Below are positions 27,392 to 36,745 of a stretch of DNA of 44,764 nt, in pieces. The notes under the pieces are model-generated. The model had not been told where the DNA came from, made no database searches, and saw nothing but the letters and a program-made list of their open reading frames with translations. The position numbers were made by a program, and so were the translations under genes. How positions within the stretch are numbered: the stretch's first letter is position 1; each line of letters opens with the position of its first letter. This stretch comes from Planctomycetota bacterium (lineage in GTDB: Bacteria > Planctomycetota > Phycisphaerae > Phycisphaerales > Phycisphaeraceae), in contig JAPLMQ010000199.1 of NCBI GenBank assembly GCA_026386955.1, positions 1 to 44,764 of the forward strand, given 5' to 3'.

Positions 27392-28234
27392 GCCCTTGAT
27401 CCCCGCGTCGCGCTTGAAGAGGCTTTCGAGCAGGTCGCCGAACTGCCCCATCAGCCCGAGCAGAGCGCCGGCCAGGAGGGCCCAGGGCAACGGGTAGGAG
27501 GTTGGCACGAAGACGCGCTGGCCGGCCTCCCGCGTGTAGACGCCCGCGGCGCCGACGTTGTTCGCCAACGCCGCGAGCGAGACGGCCGCGATCGCCGACA
27601 GCGCCACGCCGCCGATGAGGCCCTCCCACGTCTTGCCCGGGCTGAGCCAGGGGATGAGCTTGTGCTTGCCGATGGAGCGGCCCGTGAAGTAGGCGCCGAT
27701 GTCGCAGCACTTGGTGACCAGGATGAGGCCCAGGATGATCCACGCGCTGTGCCAGCGGCGCATCGCCATGTAGAAGCCCGGGAAGATGCCCATGTAGATC
27801 AGGGCCAGCATGGTCACGCCCGCGACGGCCACCGCCCCCTCGACGCGCCCGTGCCACGAGTGGCGGACCAGCGTCGCCAGGAAGAGCAGCGTGATGATGC
27901 TGGCGAAGATGGCGACGGTCACCTGCGAGTCGAGGTGGGCGGGGATGGCGTAGATCAGCAGGCAGCCGCTCATCGCGCTCAGCGCGGTCATGACGGGGTC
28001 GGCGGCGATGCCCTTGGCGCGGAAGATGCCCACCAGCTCGCGCGTCGCCAGCGGGATCAACGCGAGGAAGAGCAGCAGCAGCGGCAGCCCCGCGGGGAGG
28101 TATTTCCGCCCCAGGAAGAGGCCCTGCCAACGAGTGCCCTCGAGGCTGACTTGGTCGAGGTAGTTGTCGAACCACAGGAGCAGGACCAGCCCGACGATCA
28201 TCAGCGGGCCGAAGATGAGCCGGTACTTGAGCAT
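27392..28234 (-). pseudogene. cdsA: Phosphatidate cytidylyltransferase, 3' end missing
   Basis: The start is ATG 28234. The first 281 residues are a polytopic CdsA: about eight hydrophobic helices, CDIGAYFTGRSIGKHKLIPWLSPGKTWEGLIGG (residues about 177-209) and GQFGDLLESLFKRDAGIK (263-280). CdsA makes CDP-diacylglycerol from phosphatidate and CTP at the membrane. The family signature continues from KRDAGIKDSG into a GHGG-x-LDR-x-D block with metal-binding Asp; here the sequence stops matching after residue 281. The frame then runs on for over 1,000 bases antisense through the neighbouring gene as Arg/Glu/Val-rich nonsense. About 35-40 C-terminal residues needed for catalysis are therefore lost at this junction. 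As cdsA is normally essential, another copy or an assembly fault is likely. Confidence 0.85.
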
Positions 28235-28289
28235 GGGGGCATGGTACTAAAGGCGGGGATTTCGGGGGCGTGGGAGGGAAAGGCCGCGC

Positions 28290-29027
28290 TCACGGTCCGT
28301 CTGTCTTCGACGGCGGCCTCGGCGGCGGGGGATCGCCGATGTAGCGGAACTCCACGCGCTTGCCCACCCGCGGCGTGAGCCCGCCCGCGTAGCGGTTCAG
28401 CCGGTCGAGCGTGCGCTTCGGGTCGGGCAGGAGCTCGTTCTTCTTGACGAACTCGAGCGTGCGGTAGCGCAGCTGCGTGCGCAGCTCGGTCTCGAAGTCG
28501 CGCCCCGCGGCCCAGTCGGCCAGCATCCAAGCGCCCGTGCGCTTGTCGAAGAACTTCCAGTCGGTGTCGATGGCGAAGTCGAGCAGCCCGGGGCGCGGGA
28601 CCTCGACGACGACCACGTCGCCCTCCTCGTGGACCGACTTCTCCGAGAGCTTCCGCAGGTCGATGCCCGCGTAGAGCCGGGCCGTCGCCAGCAGCAGGCC
28701 CTGGCGGCCGCCGGCCCAGAGCGATTGCTCGTTGATCTCCACGTCGACGCGGGTGACGATCCGGTCGGTGACCAGGAACATCATCTCCTCGCTGCGGAGG
28801 ATCTCGACCATGGCCCGGTCGGAGTGGGTCACGCCCAGCAGGTTCGTCGCCGACTTGGCGGCCTGGACCACGGTGAGGACGATCCCGCCGGCGATGATCA
28901 GGACGACCAACAAGAGGGCGAGGAGGATGGCCAGAATGCAGCCCCAGCGCGAGGGGCCGCGCGGCGGCGGCGCGGGCGCTGGGGCGGATGGAGACGCGGG
29001 GACTGGCGGCGGGGGAGACTCGGTCAA
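28290..29027 (-). CDS. DUF4230 domain membrane protein
   Basis: The 245-aa protein has a Pro/Ala/Ser-rich cytoplasmic start (about 1-25), one strong transmembrane helix (CILAILLALLLVVLIIAGGIVL, about 30-51) and an extracytoplasmic domain. The latter has FLVTDRIVTRVDVEI, a GIDLRKLSE segment, VVVVEVPRPGLLDFAID and WKFFDKRTG, matching DUF4230. The C-terminus is again proline-rich. The biochemical role of DUF4230 is not known. It lies 55 bases upstream of cdsA on the same strand and may be cotranscribed with it. Confidence 0.75.
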   Translation of the reverse strand: MTESPPPPVPASPSAPAPAPPPRGPSRWGCILAILLALLLVVLIIAGGIVLTVVQAAKSATNLLGVTHSDRAMVEILRSEEMMFLVTDRIVTRVDVEINEQSLWAGGRQGLLLATARLYAGIDLRKLSEKSVHEEGDVVVVEVPRPGLLDFAIDTDWKFFDKRTGAWMLADWAAGRDFETELRTQLRYRTLEFVKKNELLPDPKRTLDRLNRYAGGLTPRVGKRVEFRYIGDPPPPRPPSKTDGP

Positions 29028-29179
29028 GGGTGGTTCCGATGCGTGCTGCGCGGATTGCGCACTTCTCAGGTTATCGACCCTCGGAGAGAAAGGCCTGCAA
29101 TCGGCGAAAAATCGTGCCGCAAGCCCAGTCCAAGGCTTGGCTCTGCCTTGGCTTTGCCTTCGCCCTCATCAGGCGCAGC

Positions 29180-29484
29180 CTGATCAGAGCCGGACACTGT
29201 GTGTCCGGAGTTCGGGCGAGGCGGTACTCCGCCCGCGCGAATCTTTGTCTTGTAGGGTGGCGCTGAGCGTACTCGCGAAGCCCACCGATTCGGCGCACGA
29301 TGACACGGGGCCGCGCACGTCCACAGGACGCATAACCGGTGGGCTTCGCGGATTCCGGGGGTACCGCTCAGCGCCACCCTACAGCGAGGGGCATGGTGGA
29401 TCGATCTTGCACGTGTGGCACGTCGCGCGGGCGGGGTACCGCCTCGCCCGTTCTTCGGCGACACAGTCGCCGTCTCTGATCAGA
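29180..29484. repeat. Nested MITE-like element, family B
   Basis: The outer arms 29180-29241 and 29423-29484 are inverted copies, about 52 of 62 positions alike, carrying GGGCGAGGCGGTACTCCGCC and the terminal TGATCAGA. Inside them is a second, unrelated inverted repeat, 29251-29290 against 29344-29383, that begins TGTAGGGTGGCGCTGAGCG at both ends. No gene is found in the 628-base gap that holds it. A relative of the outer element is at 39050-39405. Confidence 0.85.
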
Positions 29485-29655
29485 CAAAGGCGTTTCAACC
29501 GGGCGCCCGCGAGGACAAGGGGCTGTCGCCACCGCGGAAAACCCGGGGGAATCAGGGGAAATCCTAGTTATTCCCCCCTTGCCGTTGGCCGATATTCCCA
29601 AAGAGGGCGATCGTCCGCCTGGGGCACACGAACAACCAATCCGCGAGGCGTTTCC

Positions 29656-30030
29656 ATGGCTGAGGCATCCAACAACCGCAAGCATCCGCGCGTCCCGATC
29701 GCCAAGGAAGCGCCCAAGATCAAGCTCCACATGGTCAGCAAGGCCGGGCAGAGCGACACCCGCATGGTGCGCGCCACCGACCTGAGCAAGACCGGCATGT
29801 CCTTCAACGACCCCACGCCCGTGGCGGTCGGCCTCACCGTGACCATCCTCCTCACCCACGCGAGCAAGCCCCAGCGCGTCATCGGCAAGGTGACCAACTG
29901 CCGCGAGGTCCCCGAAGGCGGCTACCTCATCGGCGTGAAGTTCGTGAGCATCACGCCCTACAGCACCGACAGCCCGCCTGGCGAGCTGACCGACAATCCG
30001 TTGGTCGACCGCCTGCAGATCACGCTCTGA
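29656..30030 (+). CDS. PilZ domain protein, probable c-di-GMP receptor
   Basis: ATG 29656 gives a 124-aa protein beginning MAEASNNRKHPRVPI. RKHPR (8-12) fits the RxxxR c-di-GMP loop, and ATDLSKTGMSF (about 38-48) fits the (D/N)xSxxG strand motif; VIGKVTNCREVPEGGYLIGVKFV completes the small beta-barrel. It has no other domain, so it should act as a cytosolic c-di-GMP sensor on an unknown partner. The neighbouring genes do not suggest a pathway. It ends just before a bidirectional terminator. Confidence 0.9.
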   Translation: MAEASNNRKHPRVPIAKEAPKIKLHMVSKAGQSDTRMVRATDLSKTGMSFNDPTPVAVGLTVTILLTHASKPQRVIGKVTNCREVPEGGYLIGVKFVSITPYSTDSPPGELTDNPLVDRLQITL

Positions 30031-30060
30031 GCTTCACGCCAAACTCGACGCCAAAAACAA

Positions 30061-30089
30061 ACGACCCCGCGATCATCACGCGGGGTCGT
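30061..30089. terminator. Bidirectional terminator between the PilZ gene and cysK
   Basis: An 11-bp perfect stem (30061-30071 with 79-89 of the same line, i.e. 30079-30089) encloses a 7-base loop. On the minus strand it is followed by a T-rich tract (TTTGTTTTTGG), on the plus strand by TTGTCATTT. It lies 31 bases after the PilZ stop and 30 bases from the cysK stop. Confidence 0.85.
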
Positions 30090-30118
30090 TGTCATTTCGT
30101 GAACTTCCCGAACTCACC

Positions 30119-31078
30119 TCAACCCGTCAGCCCCTCGAAGAGCGGCGTCGAGAGATACCGCTCGCCGAAGCTGGCGAGGATCGCGACGATCACCTTGCCC
30201 TTGTTCTCCGGCTTCGCGGCCACGCGGGCGGCGGCGCAGAGCGCGGCCCCCGAGCTGATCCCGCAGAAGACGCCTTCCTCGCGCGAGGCCCGCTTGGCCC
30301 ACGCGAACGCGTCCTCGTTGGTCACCAGTTCGACGCTGTCGACCAGGTTGATGTCGAGGTTCTTGGGCACGAAGCCCCCGCCGATGCCCTGGATCATGTG
30401 CGGGCCGGGCTTCACGGGCTGGCCGGTCTTGGTCTGGGTGATGACCGGGGAGTTGACCGGCTCGACCGCGATCGCCTTGTACGAGGGCTTGCGGCTCTTG
30501 ATGTAGCGGCTCACGCCGGTGAGCGTCCCGCCCGTGCCCACGCCCGAGATGAGGATGTCGACCGCGCCCTGCGTGTCGTTCCAGATCTCCGGGCCGGTGG
30601 TCGACTCGTGGATGGTGGGGTTGGCGGGGTTCTCGAACTGCTGGGGCATCCAGGCATTGTTGGTCGCGGCGACCAGCTCGCCGGCCTTGGCGATCGCGCC
30701 CTTCATGCCCTCGGCCTTGGGGGTGAGCACGAGGTTGGCGCCCAGCCCGCGGAGCAGGGCCCGGCGCTCGAGGCTCATCGACTCGGGCATGGTGAGCGTC
30801 AGCTTGTAGCCCTTGGCGGCGCAGACGAAGGCCAGCGCGATGCCGGTGTTGCCGCTGGTGGGCTCGATGATGTGGGTCTCTTTGTTGATAAGGCCGCGCA
30901 GCTCGGCGTCCTCGATCATCGCCCGGCCGATGCGGTCCTTGACGCTCGCCATCGGATTGAAGAACTCGAGCTTGGCGAAGACGCTGGCGCCGCCGGAGGG
31001 GATGAGCCGGTTGATCCGGACGAGCGGGGTCTGGAAGGTCGTGTCGATGACGTTGTCGAACACTTTGCCGGTCGGCAT
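30119..31078 (-). CDS. cysK: Cysteine synthase A (O-acetylserine sulfhydrylase)
   Basis: The minus-strand frame is open far upstream, but ATG 31078 follows an AGGAG site and starts the conserved N-terminus. The 319-aa enzyme is complete. [11 protein letters not shown] holds the PLP lysine (Lys47); [11 protein letters not shown] (72-82), the phosphate-binding [14 protein letters not shown] and GISSGAA are all intact, and [21 protein letters not shown] is the substrate-loop region. It makes cysteine from O-acetylserine and sulfide in the cytosol. The gap upstream holds a MITE-like element, so its promoter must lie in 31079-31249 or within that element. Confidence 0.96.
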   Translation of the reverse strand: MPTGKVFDNVIDTTFQTPLVRINRLIPSGGASVFAKLEFFNPMASVKDRIGRAMIEDAELRGLINKETHIIEPTSGNTGIALAFVCAAKGYKLTLTMPESMSLERRALLRGLGANLVLTPKAEGMKGAIAKAGELVAATNNAWMPQQFENPANPTIHESTTGPEIWNDTQGAVDILISGVGTGGTLTGVSRYIKSRKPSYKAIAVEPVNSPVITQTKTGQPVKPGPHMIQGIGGGFVPKNLDINLVDSVELVTNEDAFAWAKRASREEGVFCGISSGAALCAAARVAAKPENKGKVIVAILASFGERYLSTPLFEGLTG

Positions 31079-31249
31079 GGGAATGCTCCTGGGGGACCAA
31101 GAATCGGAATTGCCCGGGGACGAAATTGCTGCCGGCAGTCTAGGAAATGCCGCCGGGCGGAGCAACCATCGCGAGCCTGATTTCGGCCGATGGACGTCCA
31201 GAAGGGCGGTCATTGTCCGGCCAGCCGGGCAGGGGTTCCGATTCAGTTG

Positions 31250-31507
31250 GGCTTTGTTGCAATGCTTGAAGCGCGGATCATTTCCGGAGGGCCAAAGGCC
31301 CGTTTCTTGCCAGCCTGGGGCAAAGCCCTCGTTGCATTGCACAAGTCGCCGGATGCCTGTCGTCCCCTCTTCCGCCCCTGCGGGGCGAAGAGAATGGACA
31401 TCGATCGCCTTGGTTCGTCCAGATCGATGTCGGACTTGTGTAGTGCGACAAGGGCTTCGCCCCAGGCTGGTATGAGACGGGCCATTGTCAAGCATCGTGG
31501 CAGAGCC
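31250..31507. repeat. MITE-like element, family C (copy 1)
   Basis: The arms start GGCTTTGTTGCAATGCTTGA on the left and, read from the right end inwards, GGCTCTGCCACGATGCTTGA. They continue with GGGCCxxxGGCCCGTxT and CCAGCCTGGGGCxAAGCCC and meet near ACAAGTC. The centre holds a further small palindrome (ACATCGATC/GATCGATGT). The element fills the gap between cysK and the membrane protein gene and ends two bases from the stop of the latter. Copy 2 is at 40818-41077. Confidence 0.87.
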
Positions 31508-31509
31508 AA

Positions 31510-33188
31510 TCAGTTGCCCAACGTCCCCGTCAGCGGCGGTCCGTTGGGGCCGCTCCCGCCCTGCGCGGGCTCCTCGGCGGGGCCGGCGTCGCTGGTTTCC
31601 GGCCCGGTTGGAGAGGGCGGCGGCGTGCCACCCGTCGGCGGCGGCAGGGCTCCCTTCAGCAGGCTCGCGCAGGCCCCCGCGGCCAGCATCGCGAAGCTCA
31701 GCGCGACCAGGCACCAGCCCACGTTCAGCCGGACGTGGTGATGCCCCGTGAACAGGAGCGGCAGCACCAGGGCCAGCCCCATGCGCGGGTCCCGCAGGAG
31801 CACGGCCGCGGGGGCCAGGCAAATCCCCAACGCGGCCGTGCCCAAGAGCGGGCTGAAGAGCGTCGAATCGCTCGCGAAGAAAAGGAGCATCGCTCCGAGC
31901 ATCAGGAAGAACGCGCCGACGCGGGCGATCGCCACCGGCCGACTGGCGAACCAGAGGCAGGCGATGACCTGCAGCGAAAGCCCCGGCGCACGGCGGCGAC
32001 GGCGATGAGCCCGGCGACCACGCACGCGACGCCGGCGCGGAGGTTGAGCTCGTTCGTCTCGCCCTTCATGAAGAGCGGGTGGACGCCGAAGGTCACGACG
32101 CCGAGCAATCCCACCGCCGCCGCGGCGTAGCCCAGGTGCGGCCGCTTGCCGTGGATCGCGGCGGAGGCGAGGTAGAGCGCGAAGCCCAGCAGGACCGCGG
32201 GCGGGTGGCAAAGGATGTTGAGCACCGCGACCATTCCGGGCCAGAAGGCCATGGGCGTGGAGCCGTCGCCGGTGTGCAGTGGCGCGAAGACGGTGAAGGA
32301 GAGGTCGCCCGAGGGGATGATGACCATCGCCAGGAGCAGCGGGACGAGGGCGACGCCGAGGTCCTGCAGTTCGCCGTGGATGCGGTGGGCACGCAGCACC
32401 TCGAGCGTGAGGGCGCAGGCGAGGACGACGCCGGCGAAGAGGTCGCTCTGGCGGATGGGCAGGCCGAAGGACCAGGCGAGCGAAAGCTGGTGGACGATGG
32501 TGGCGGCGAGGATGATCCCCGCGACGATCCAGCGCATCGCGGCGGTGCGGAGGAAGGGCAGGCCGGCGTCGGCCTCGCGAGGAAGGCCCGCGGGCGTGCG
32601 CCACGCCTCGGCGACCAGCAGGCCGCCCGCGACGAGCGTCGCGAGCCAGCCGGCGAGCCATCGGCCCACCAGGTCGGGGTCGAGCGCTTCCGCGGCGATC
32701 GCCCGGCCGAGCAGCGTGGGCATCGCGAGGCTCCACAGGAGCAGCCCGCCCAGCCCCGCCAGCGCGAGCGGGGCGAAGCGCCCGACCACGCGGGCGTGCA
32801 GCCCCCAGACCGTTGTGGTGGAGAGCACGAGCCCCGCGAAGGCGAAGAGCAGCGTCGGCCCGGGGTTGCCCGAGGCGATGGTGTCGAGCCCCGCGGCCGA
32901 GCCGACCACGAAGAGCGAGATCAGCACGGTCAACGCGACGGCGTCGTCGACGACGTTCTTCCACTGGAGGATCAGCAGCGTGACGCCCAGGAGCATCAGG
33001 CTGTAGGCCTGCAGCGAGACGAGGCTGAAGAACTTCTCGTAGGCCAGCTCGGGCTTGTCGTAGATCGGCGTGAGGACCTGGAAGAGCCCGACGAGGATGC
33101 ACGCTGCGGAGGCGATGTAGAACGGGTTGCCGCCCCAGAGCCAGGCGAGGGAACGCGCGCGGAGATCGCCCGAAGAAATCGCTTGCAT
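31510..33188 (-). pseudogene. Large multi-pass membrane protein, one-base frameshift
   Basis: ATG 33188 with AAAGGACC upstream starts a protein of about 558 residues made of some 14-16 hydrophobic helices, such as FYIASAACILVGLFQVL, LALAGLGGLLLWSLAMP and LLGFALYLASAAIHG. No transporter or enzyme motif is recognised. At 31980-31984 the plus strand reads CCCC; one more C there (five G on the coding strand) would join the main frame (ending VRRG) to the downstream frame [26 protein letters not shown] and two or three further helices, ending LTGTLGN at 31510. A homopolymer slip, either a sequencing error or a recent mutation, is the simplest explanation. If corrected, the gene is intact. Confidence 0.8.
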
Positions 33189-33339
33189 GCGAGGTCCTTT
33201 CGACAAAGGGGCGGATGGGCCGAGGCTGGATATGCCCGGAATGCGGCGGAAGCAGGCCGAAGCCCGGGGCGGGGGAGTCGCACGCGATCCCCACGGAGAT
33301 GGATACGCGGGTCGCGTGCCCGGCGTTGCGGTCAATTCT

Positions 33340-34332
33340 TCAGAACCGCATCAGCCTCTTCGCCGCGCCGTGGTAGAGCATGCCCAGGCTCGCGGGGTCG
33401 AGCTTCGCCCCGCGCAGGCGCGGCGAGGAGTCGGCGGGCATCGACGGGTCGACCATCTTCAGGTCGGGGTCGACGATCGGGCTCGGGCCGTCGTGGTCCG
33501 TCTCCAGCAGCGTGCGCAGGGCCCAGTACCGGCTGGCGAACAGGTCGAAGCTCATGTCGGCCTTGCTCGCGACGATGTCGCTGCCGAAGAGCACGCGCCC
33601 GGGGTTGCGCTGCACGAAGGAGCGGAACTCCAGCGGGTGCTTGCTCAGCTCGCGCACCATCCACTTGGTCGCGGAGCAGTCGAGATACAGGTTCGCGTGG
33701 CGGTCGAGCAGGTCCTGCAGGTGGTCGAGGTGCTCGGGGTCGCCCGCCATGTGGGCGCCGATCCAGGGGACGTCGCCGAACTCGTCGAGCAGGCGCTCGA
33801 GCGGCTCGTACTGGTGCGGCTTGGTGCCGTACTTGTTCGCGTCGCGGTAGAGCGTGGCGAACCAGGTGTCGGGGTCGCCCACGTGGGTCATGAACATCAT
33901 GCCCAGCGAGCGGGCGAGGCGCATGCCCTCGCGGCGGATGGGCGTGTCGAGCGAGAGGTGGGGCGTGAGGTCGCGCCCGCGCGGGGCCGCCCAGAACTTG
34001 CAGCAGCGGGCGCCCTTCGCGGCGAACTGCTCGATGCGCTTGAGCCAGTTGGTGGTGAAGGTGTCGGGCTCGTTGCGGCGGAAGTAGTCGGGCACGGCGA
34101 TGAACTGGATGCGCTCGCCGAACTCGGCGCGCAGGGCGTCGAGCTGGTCATACGGCTGCTGCGACCAGACGCGCTCGATGCCGAAGGCGTCTGCCGCCTG
34201 GAAGAAGAGCCGGGCCGACTCCACGTCGTTGATGTGGGCGTGGACGTCCCAGATCGGGCCGCGCCAAGGCAAGGCGGAGGCTTCCTGGCGGTACTGCAGG
34301 CCCAGGAGGTTGGCGGGGTTGACGGAGGGCAT
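33340..34332 (-). CDS. Metal-dependent hydrolase of the amidohydrolase-2 (TIM-barrel) family
   Basis: The 330-aa protein has the metal-site set of PF04909: WDVHAHI (His31, His33), FMTHVGD (His150), IGAHMAGD (His194) and LFGSDIV (Asp252). Family members are hydrolases or decarboxylases of aromatic and carbonyl compounds, and some act on sugar lactones. YLDCSATKWMVREL and a long C-terminal helix region are present, so the length is normal. It has no signal peptide. It lies 151 bases upstream of the membrane protein gene on the same strand. The substrate cannot be told. Confidence 0.88.
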   Translation of the reverse strand: MPSVNPANLLGLQYRQEASALPWRGPIWDVHAHINDVESARLFFQAADAFGIERVWSQQPYDQLDALRAEFGERIQFIAVPDYFRRNEPDTFTTNWLKRIEQFAAKGARCCKFWAAPRGRDLTPHLSLDTPIRREGMRLARSLGMMFMTHVGDPDTWFATLYRDANKYGTKPHQYEPLERLLDEFGDVPWIGAHMAGDPEHLDHLQDLLDRHANLYLDCSATKWMVRELSKHPLEFRSFVQRNPGRVLFGSDIVASKADMSFDLFASRYWALRTLLETDHDGPSPIVDPDLKMVDPSMPADSSPRLRGAKLDPASLGMLYHGAAKRLMRF

Positions 34333-34585
34333 GGGGGCTCACCGGGGCGGCGGAGGGACGGGCGACGCAAGACGACGCAAGATTCGTCCAACGGGGACGG
34401 CGGATGGTAGTCGTCGCAGCCTGCCCGTTGCAACAGGTCCGGGGGCTATTGTGCCGATAACTGTTTGGTTGGCAGAACCGGACGCAATCGCGGCAGGGGG
34501 CGACGCAGGTTGCCCGGCCGCGCCCGAAACAACGCAATACCGCCCGGACGCACGCATTTGGCGGGCTCCGAGGCCCGAGGTTATC

Positions 34586-35695
34586 ATGACTGTTCCCACG
34601 CAAGACATTCGGCTTGGGGCCCACGCCAGCCCCACGACGCGCCTTTCGACGCGCCCGTCAGCGCGTTGGTTCCGGGGTCTTTTGACGCAGTCGCGCATGC
34701 CGGAAAAAACCACCCATTCCCAGGGGCCCGACCGCCCCGCCAAGCCCACGCCTTCGGTTCGCTCCGAGGATGGCGACTCCACCGCGCCGCTTGAGCCCTC
34801 GCCCCTCGGCAAGCTCGACATCAAGATCACCGCCGGCAAGGTCCCCGCGCCCAAGCTCCCCGCCCCGGCCCCGATCAGCCCCATGTCCGAGCCGATCGAC
34901 CTGATCGCCCTCGACATCGACGGCACGCTCCTCCGCTCCGACAAGCGGATGAGCAAGCGTGTCCTCCACGCCGTCCACCAGGCGCGGGACAAGGGCGTCC
35001 AGGTCATCCTCGCCACGGCCCGCCCGCCGCGGTCGGTCCGCGAGATCCACCAATACCTCGGGCTCGACACGCCCCAGATCAACTACAACGGCGCCCTGAT
35101 CCACGACCCCGTCCGCAAGCGCCACCTCCACCACCAGCCGCTCAACCACGACCTGGCGATGAAGGTCGTCAAGCTCGCCCGCAGGATCTTCCCCGCCACC
35201 GTCGTGAGCGTCGAGATCCTCGACCGCTGGTACACCGACCACGTCGACGAGACGCTCCCCACCGAGACCTCGCGCGTCTTCGCCCCAGACTTCGTCGGCC
35301 CGCTCGAGGCCTTCCTCCACGTGCCCGTGACCAAGCTCATGCTGCTCGCCCCCGCGAAGGAGATCGCCCCGATCCGCGAGGAGGTCGAGCGGAAATTCCT
35401 GGGGCGCCTCGCCTTCGCCGTGAGCGACGCGCACCTCTTGCAGGTGATACACCCCGAGGCCGACAAGGCCCACGCCCTCGCGTGGATCGCCAAGCGGCTC
35501 AACATCCCCGCCAAGCGCGTGATGGCGATCGGCGACGCGCCCAACGACGTGGGCATGCTCTCCTGGGCGGGCCTGGGCGTCGCGGTCGGCAACGCCTGGC
35601 CCGAGGCCCGCCGCGTCGCCGACGTGGTCGTCCCCGGCAACGACGAGGACGGCGTCGCGCATGCGATCGAGCAGTTCGTGCTCTATCGGCGCTGA
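34586..35695 (+). CDS. HAD-superfamily phosphatase of the Cof type
   Basis: The HAD core begins at IDLIALDIDGTLL (motif I, nucleophile Asp), followed by ILATARPPRSV (motif II region), a Cof-type C2 cap, and GDAPNDVGML (motif IV) with VAVGNAWPEARRVAD. Catalysis is Mg-dependent dephosphorylation, usually of sugar phosphates or FMN. The start is uncertain. ATG 34586 has a GAGG site but adds about 100 Pro/Ser/Thr/Lys-rich residues before the core; ATG 34697 and ATG 34883 (immediately before the core) are alternatives. 34586 is given for its ribosome site. The gene diverges from the amidohydrolase gene. Confidence 0.88.
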   Translation: MTVPTQDIRLGAHASPTTRLSTRPSARWFRGLLTQSRMPEKTTHSQGPDRPAKPTPSVRSEDGDSTAPLEPSPLGKLDIKITAGKVPAPKLPAPAPISPMSEPIDLIALDIDGTLLRSDKRMSKRVLHAVHQARDKGVQVILATARPPRSVREIHQYLGLDTPQINYNGALIHDPVRKRHLHHQPLNHDLAMKVVKLARRIFPATVVSVEILDRWYTDHVDETLPTETSRVFAPDFVGPLEAFLHVPVTKLMLLAPAKEIAPIREEVERKFLGRLAFAVSDAHLLQVIHPEADKAHALAWIAKRLNIPAKRVMAIGDAPNDVGMLSWAGLGVAVGNAWPEARRVADVVVPGNDEDGVAHAIEQFVLYRR

Positions 35696-35716
35696 ACCAA
35701 CGGCTCCTGCGTTCCA

Positions 35717-36709
35717 TCACGCCAGCGGACGATCCGTGCCCGCCTGGCTCAGCCGGTCATGCAGGTCCTGCACGGCGCGCACGCGCGGGTCGATCCTGGG
35801 CATCCCTAGCGACTCGACGAACTTGCACGCCGCAAATCCCGCCGACGCCTTCTCGTACTCCGCGATCCACGCCTCCCGCACCGCCATCCGCTCGGGCGCA
35901 ACCGGCCAGATGCCCGGGCGGGGGCGCATGTGGGCCTTCACCCCGATGCGCCAAGGCTTCGCGGTCAGGCGGGCCCGAAAGCAGGCTTGCCTACGGCACA
36001 TCGCGGCGTAGGTCGAGTCGACGCCAAGGGCCGCAAAGGCTTGGGCCACCTCGTCCGACGTGGGATCGAACAGCCGATGCGTCGCGAGCAACCGATACCC
36101 CGCCGGGGTTTCGTAGAGGCGGAAACTCCAGTCGGGATGACCCTCAACGAATGACTGGACCCGCTGCCGCGCCTTCGACGCCGGCGTTCCCATGACCCGT
36201 CGCATCGCTTTGGCAATGAAAGCCAGCACCACCCCGATTGCGCAAAACAACGCCAACCCAGTTCCGACGCTTTGAAGGAATGACCAGTGCAGTTGATGGG
36301 CGATGGCGAAGGCACCGCCCGCGCAGGCCGCGGCTACGGCGCAGCCCGGGACCTGGGCGTTCCGCATCGGATCGAAGTCTGCAAAGTCCAAGTCGGCGAA
36401 GAGGACATCCGGCGTGTTGAGGCAGGCGGCGCCGTAGCTGTTGCGGGTGACCACCGCGGCGCCCAGCGTGGAGAGGATCTCCTCGCGGATCGGGACGCCG
36501 TCGGCCCCGTTGTAGGGGACCTTCCATTCGCGCGGCGGCAGCCGCTCGCCGGCCCAGGCGCGGTCGAACGCCTCCTGCGCCCGGGCGTCGGCCATCGCCT
36601 GCGCCTCTTCGGAGCTGGCATCCGACCAGCCGAAGCGACGAACGGTCAACTGCCGCCGCCCCTCGCGACGTTGGACTCGCCCCTCCGCCCAGTAGCGAGG
36701 CACGATCAT
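35717..36709 (-). CDS. Membrane protein of unknown function with DxD and YxTxxGxR motifs
   Basis: This 330-aa protein has an N-terminal region with VRRFGWSDASSEEAQAMADA, IREEIL and VTRNSYGAACLNT (87-99), then LFADLDFADFD (103-113) with a DxD pair (Asp106, Asp108). Two transmembrane helices follow (about 119-140 and 147-168), then SFRLYETPAGYRLLATHRLF (195-214), DSTYAAMCRRQACFRARLTAKPWR (231-254) and CKFVESLG. I recall soluble bacterial proteins of unknown function with the same order of motifs but without the helices. The hhhDhD and Tyr-x-Thr-x-x-Gly pattern recalls archaeo-eukaryotic primase-like enzymes, but that link is a guess. The helical hairpin inserted between the motifs is unusual. 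Confidence 0.7.
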   Translation of the reverse strand: MIVPRYWAEGRVQRREGRRQLTVRRFGWSDASSEEAQAMADARAQEAFDRAWAGERLPPREWKVPYNGADGVPIREEILSTLGAAVVTRNSYGAACLNTPDVLFADLDFADFDPMRNAQVPGCAVAAACAGGAFAIAHQLHWSFLQSVGTGLALFCAIGVVLAFIAKAMRRVMGTPASKARQRVQSFVEGHPDWSFRLYETPAGYRLLATHRLFDPTSDEVAQAFAALGVDSTYAAMCRRQACFRARLTAKPWRIGVKAHMRPRPGIWPVAPERMAVREAWIAEYEKASAGFAACKFVESLGMPRIDPRVRAVQDLHDRLSQAGTDRPLA

Positions 36710-36745
36710 CGTGGTTTGTCCCGGGAAATCGGCTGACGCCGCAAC

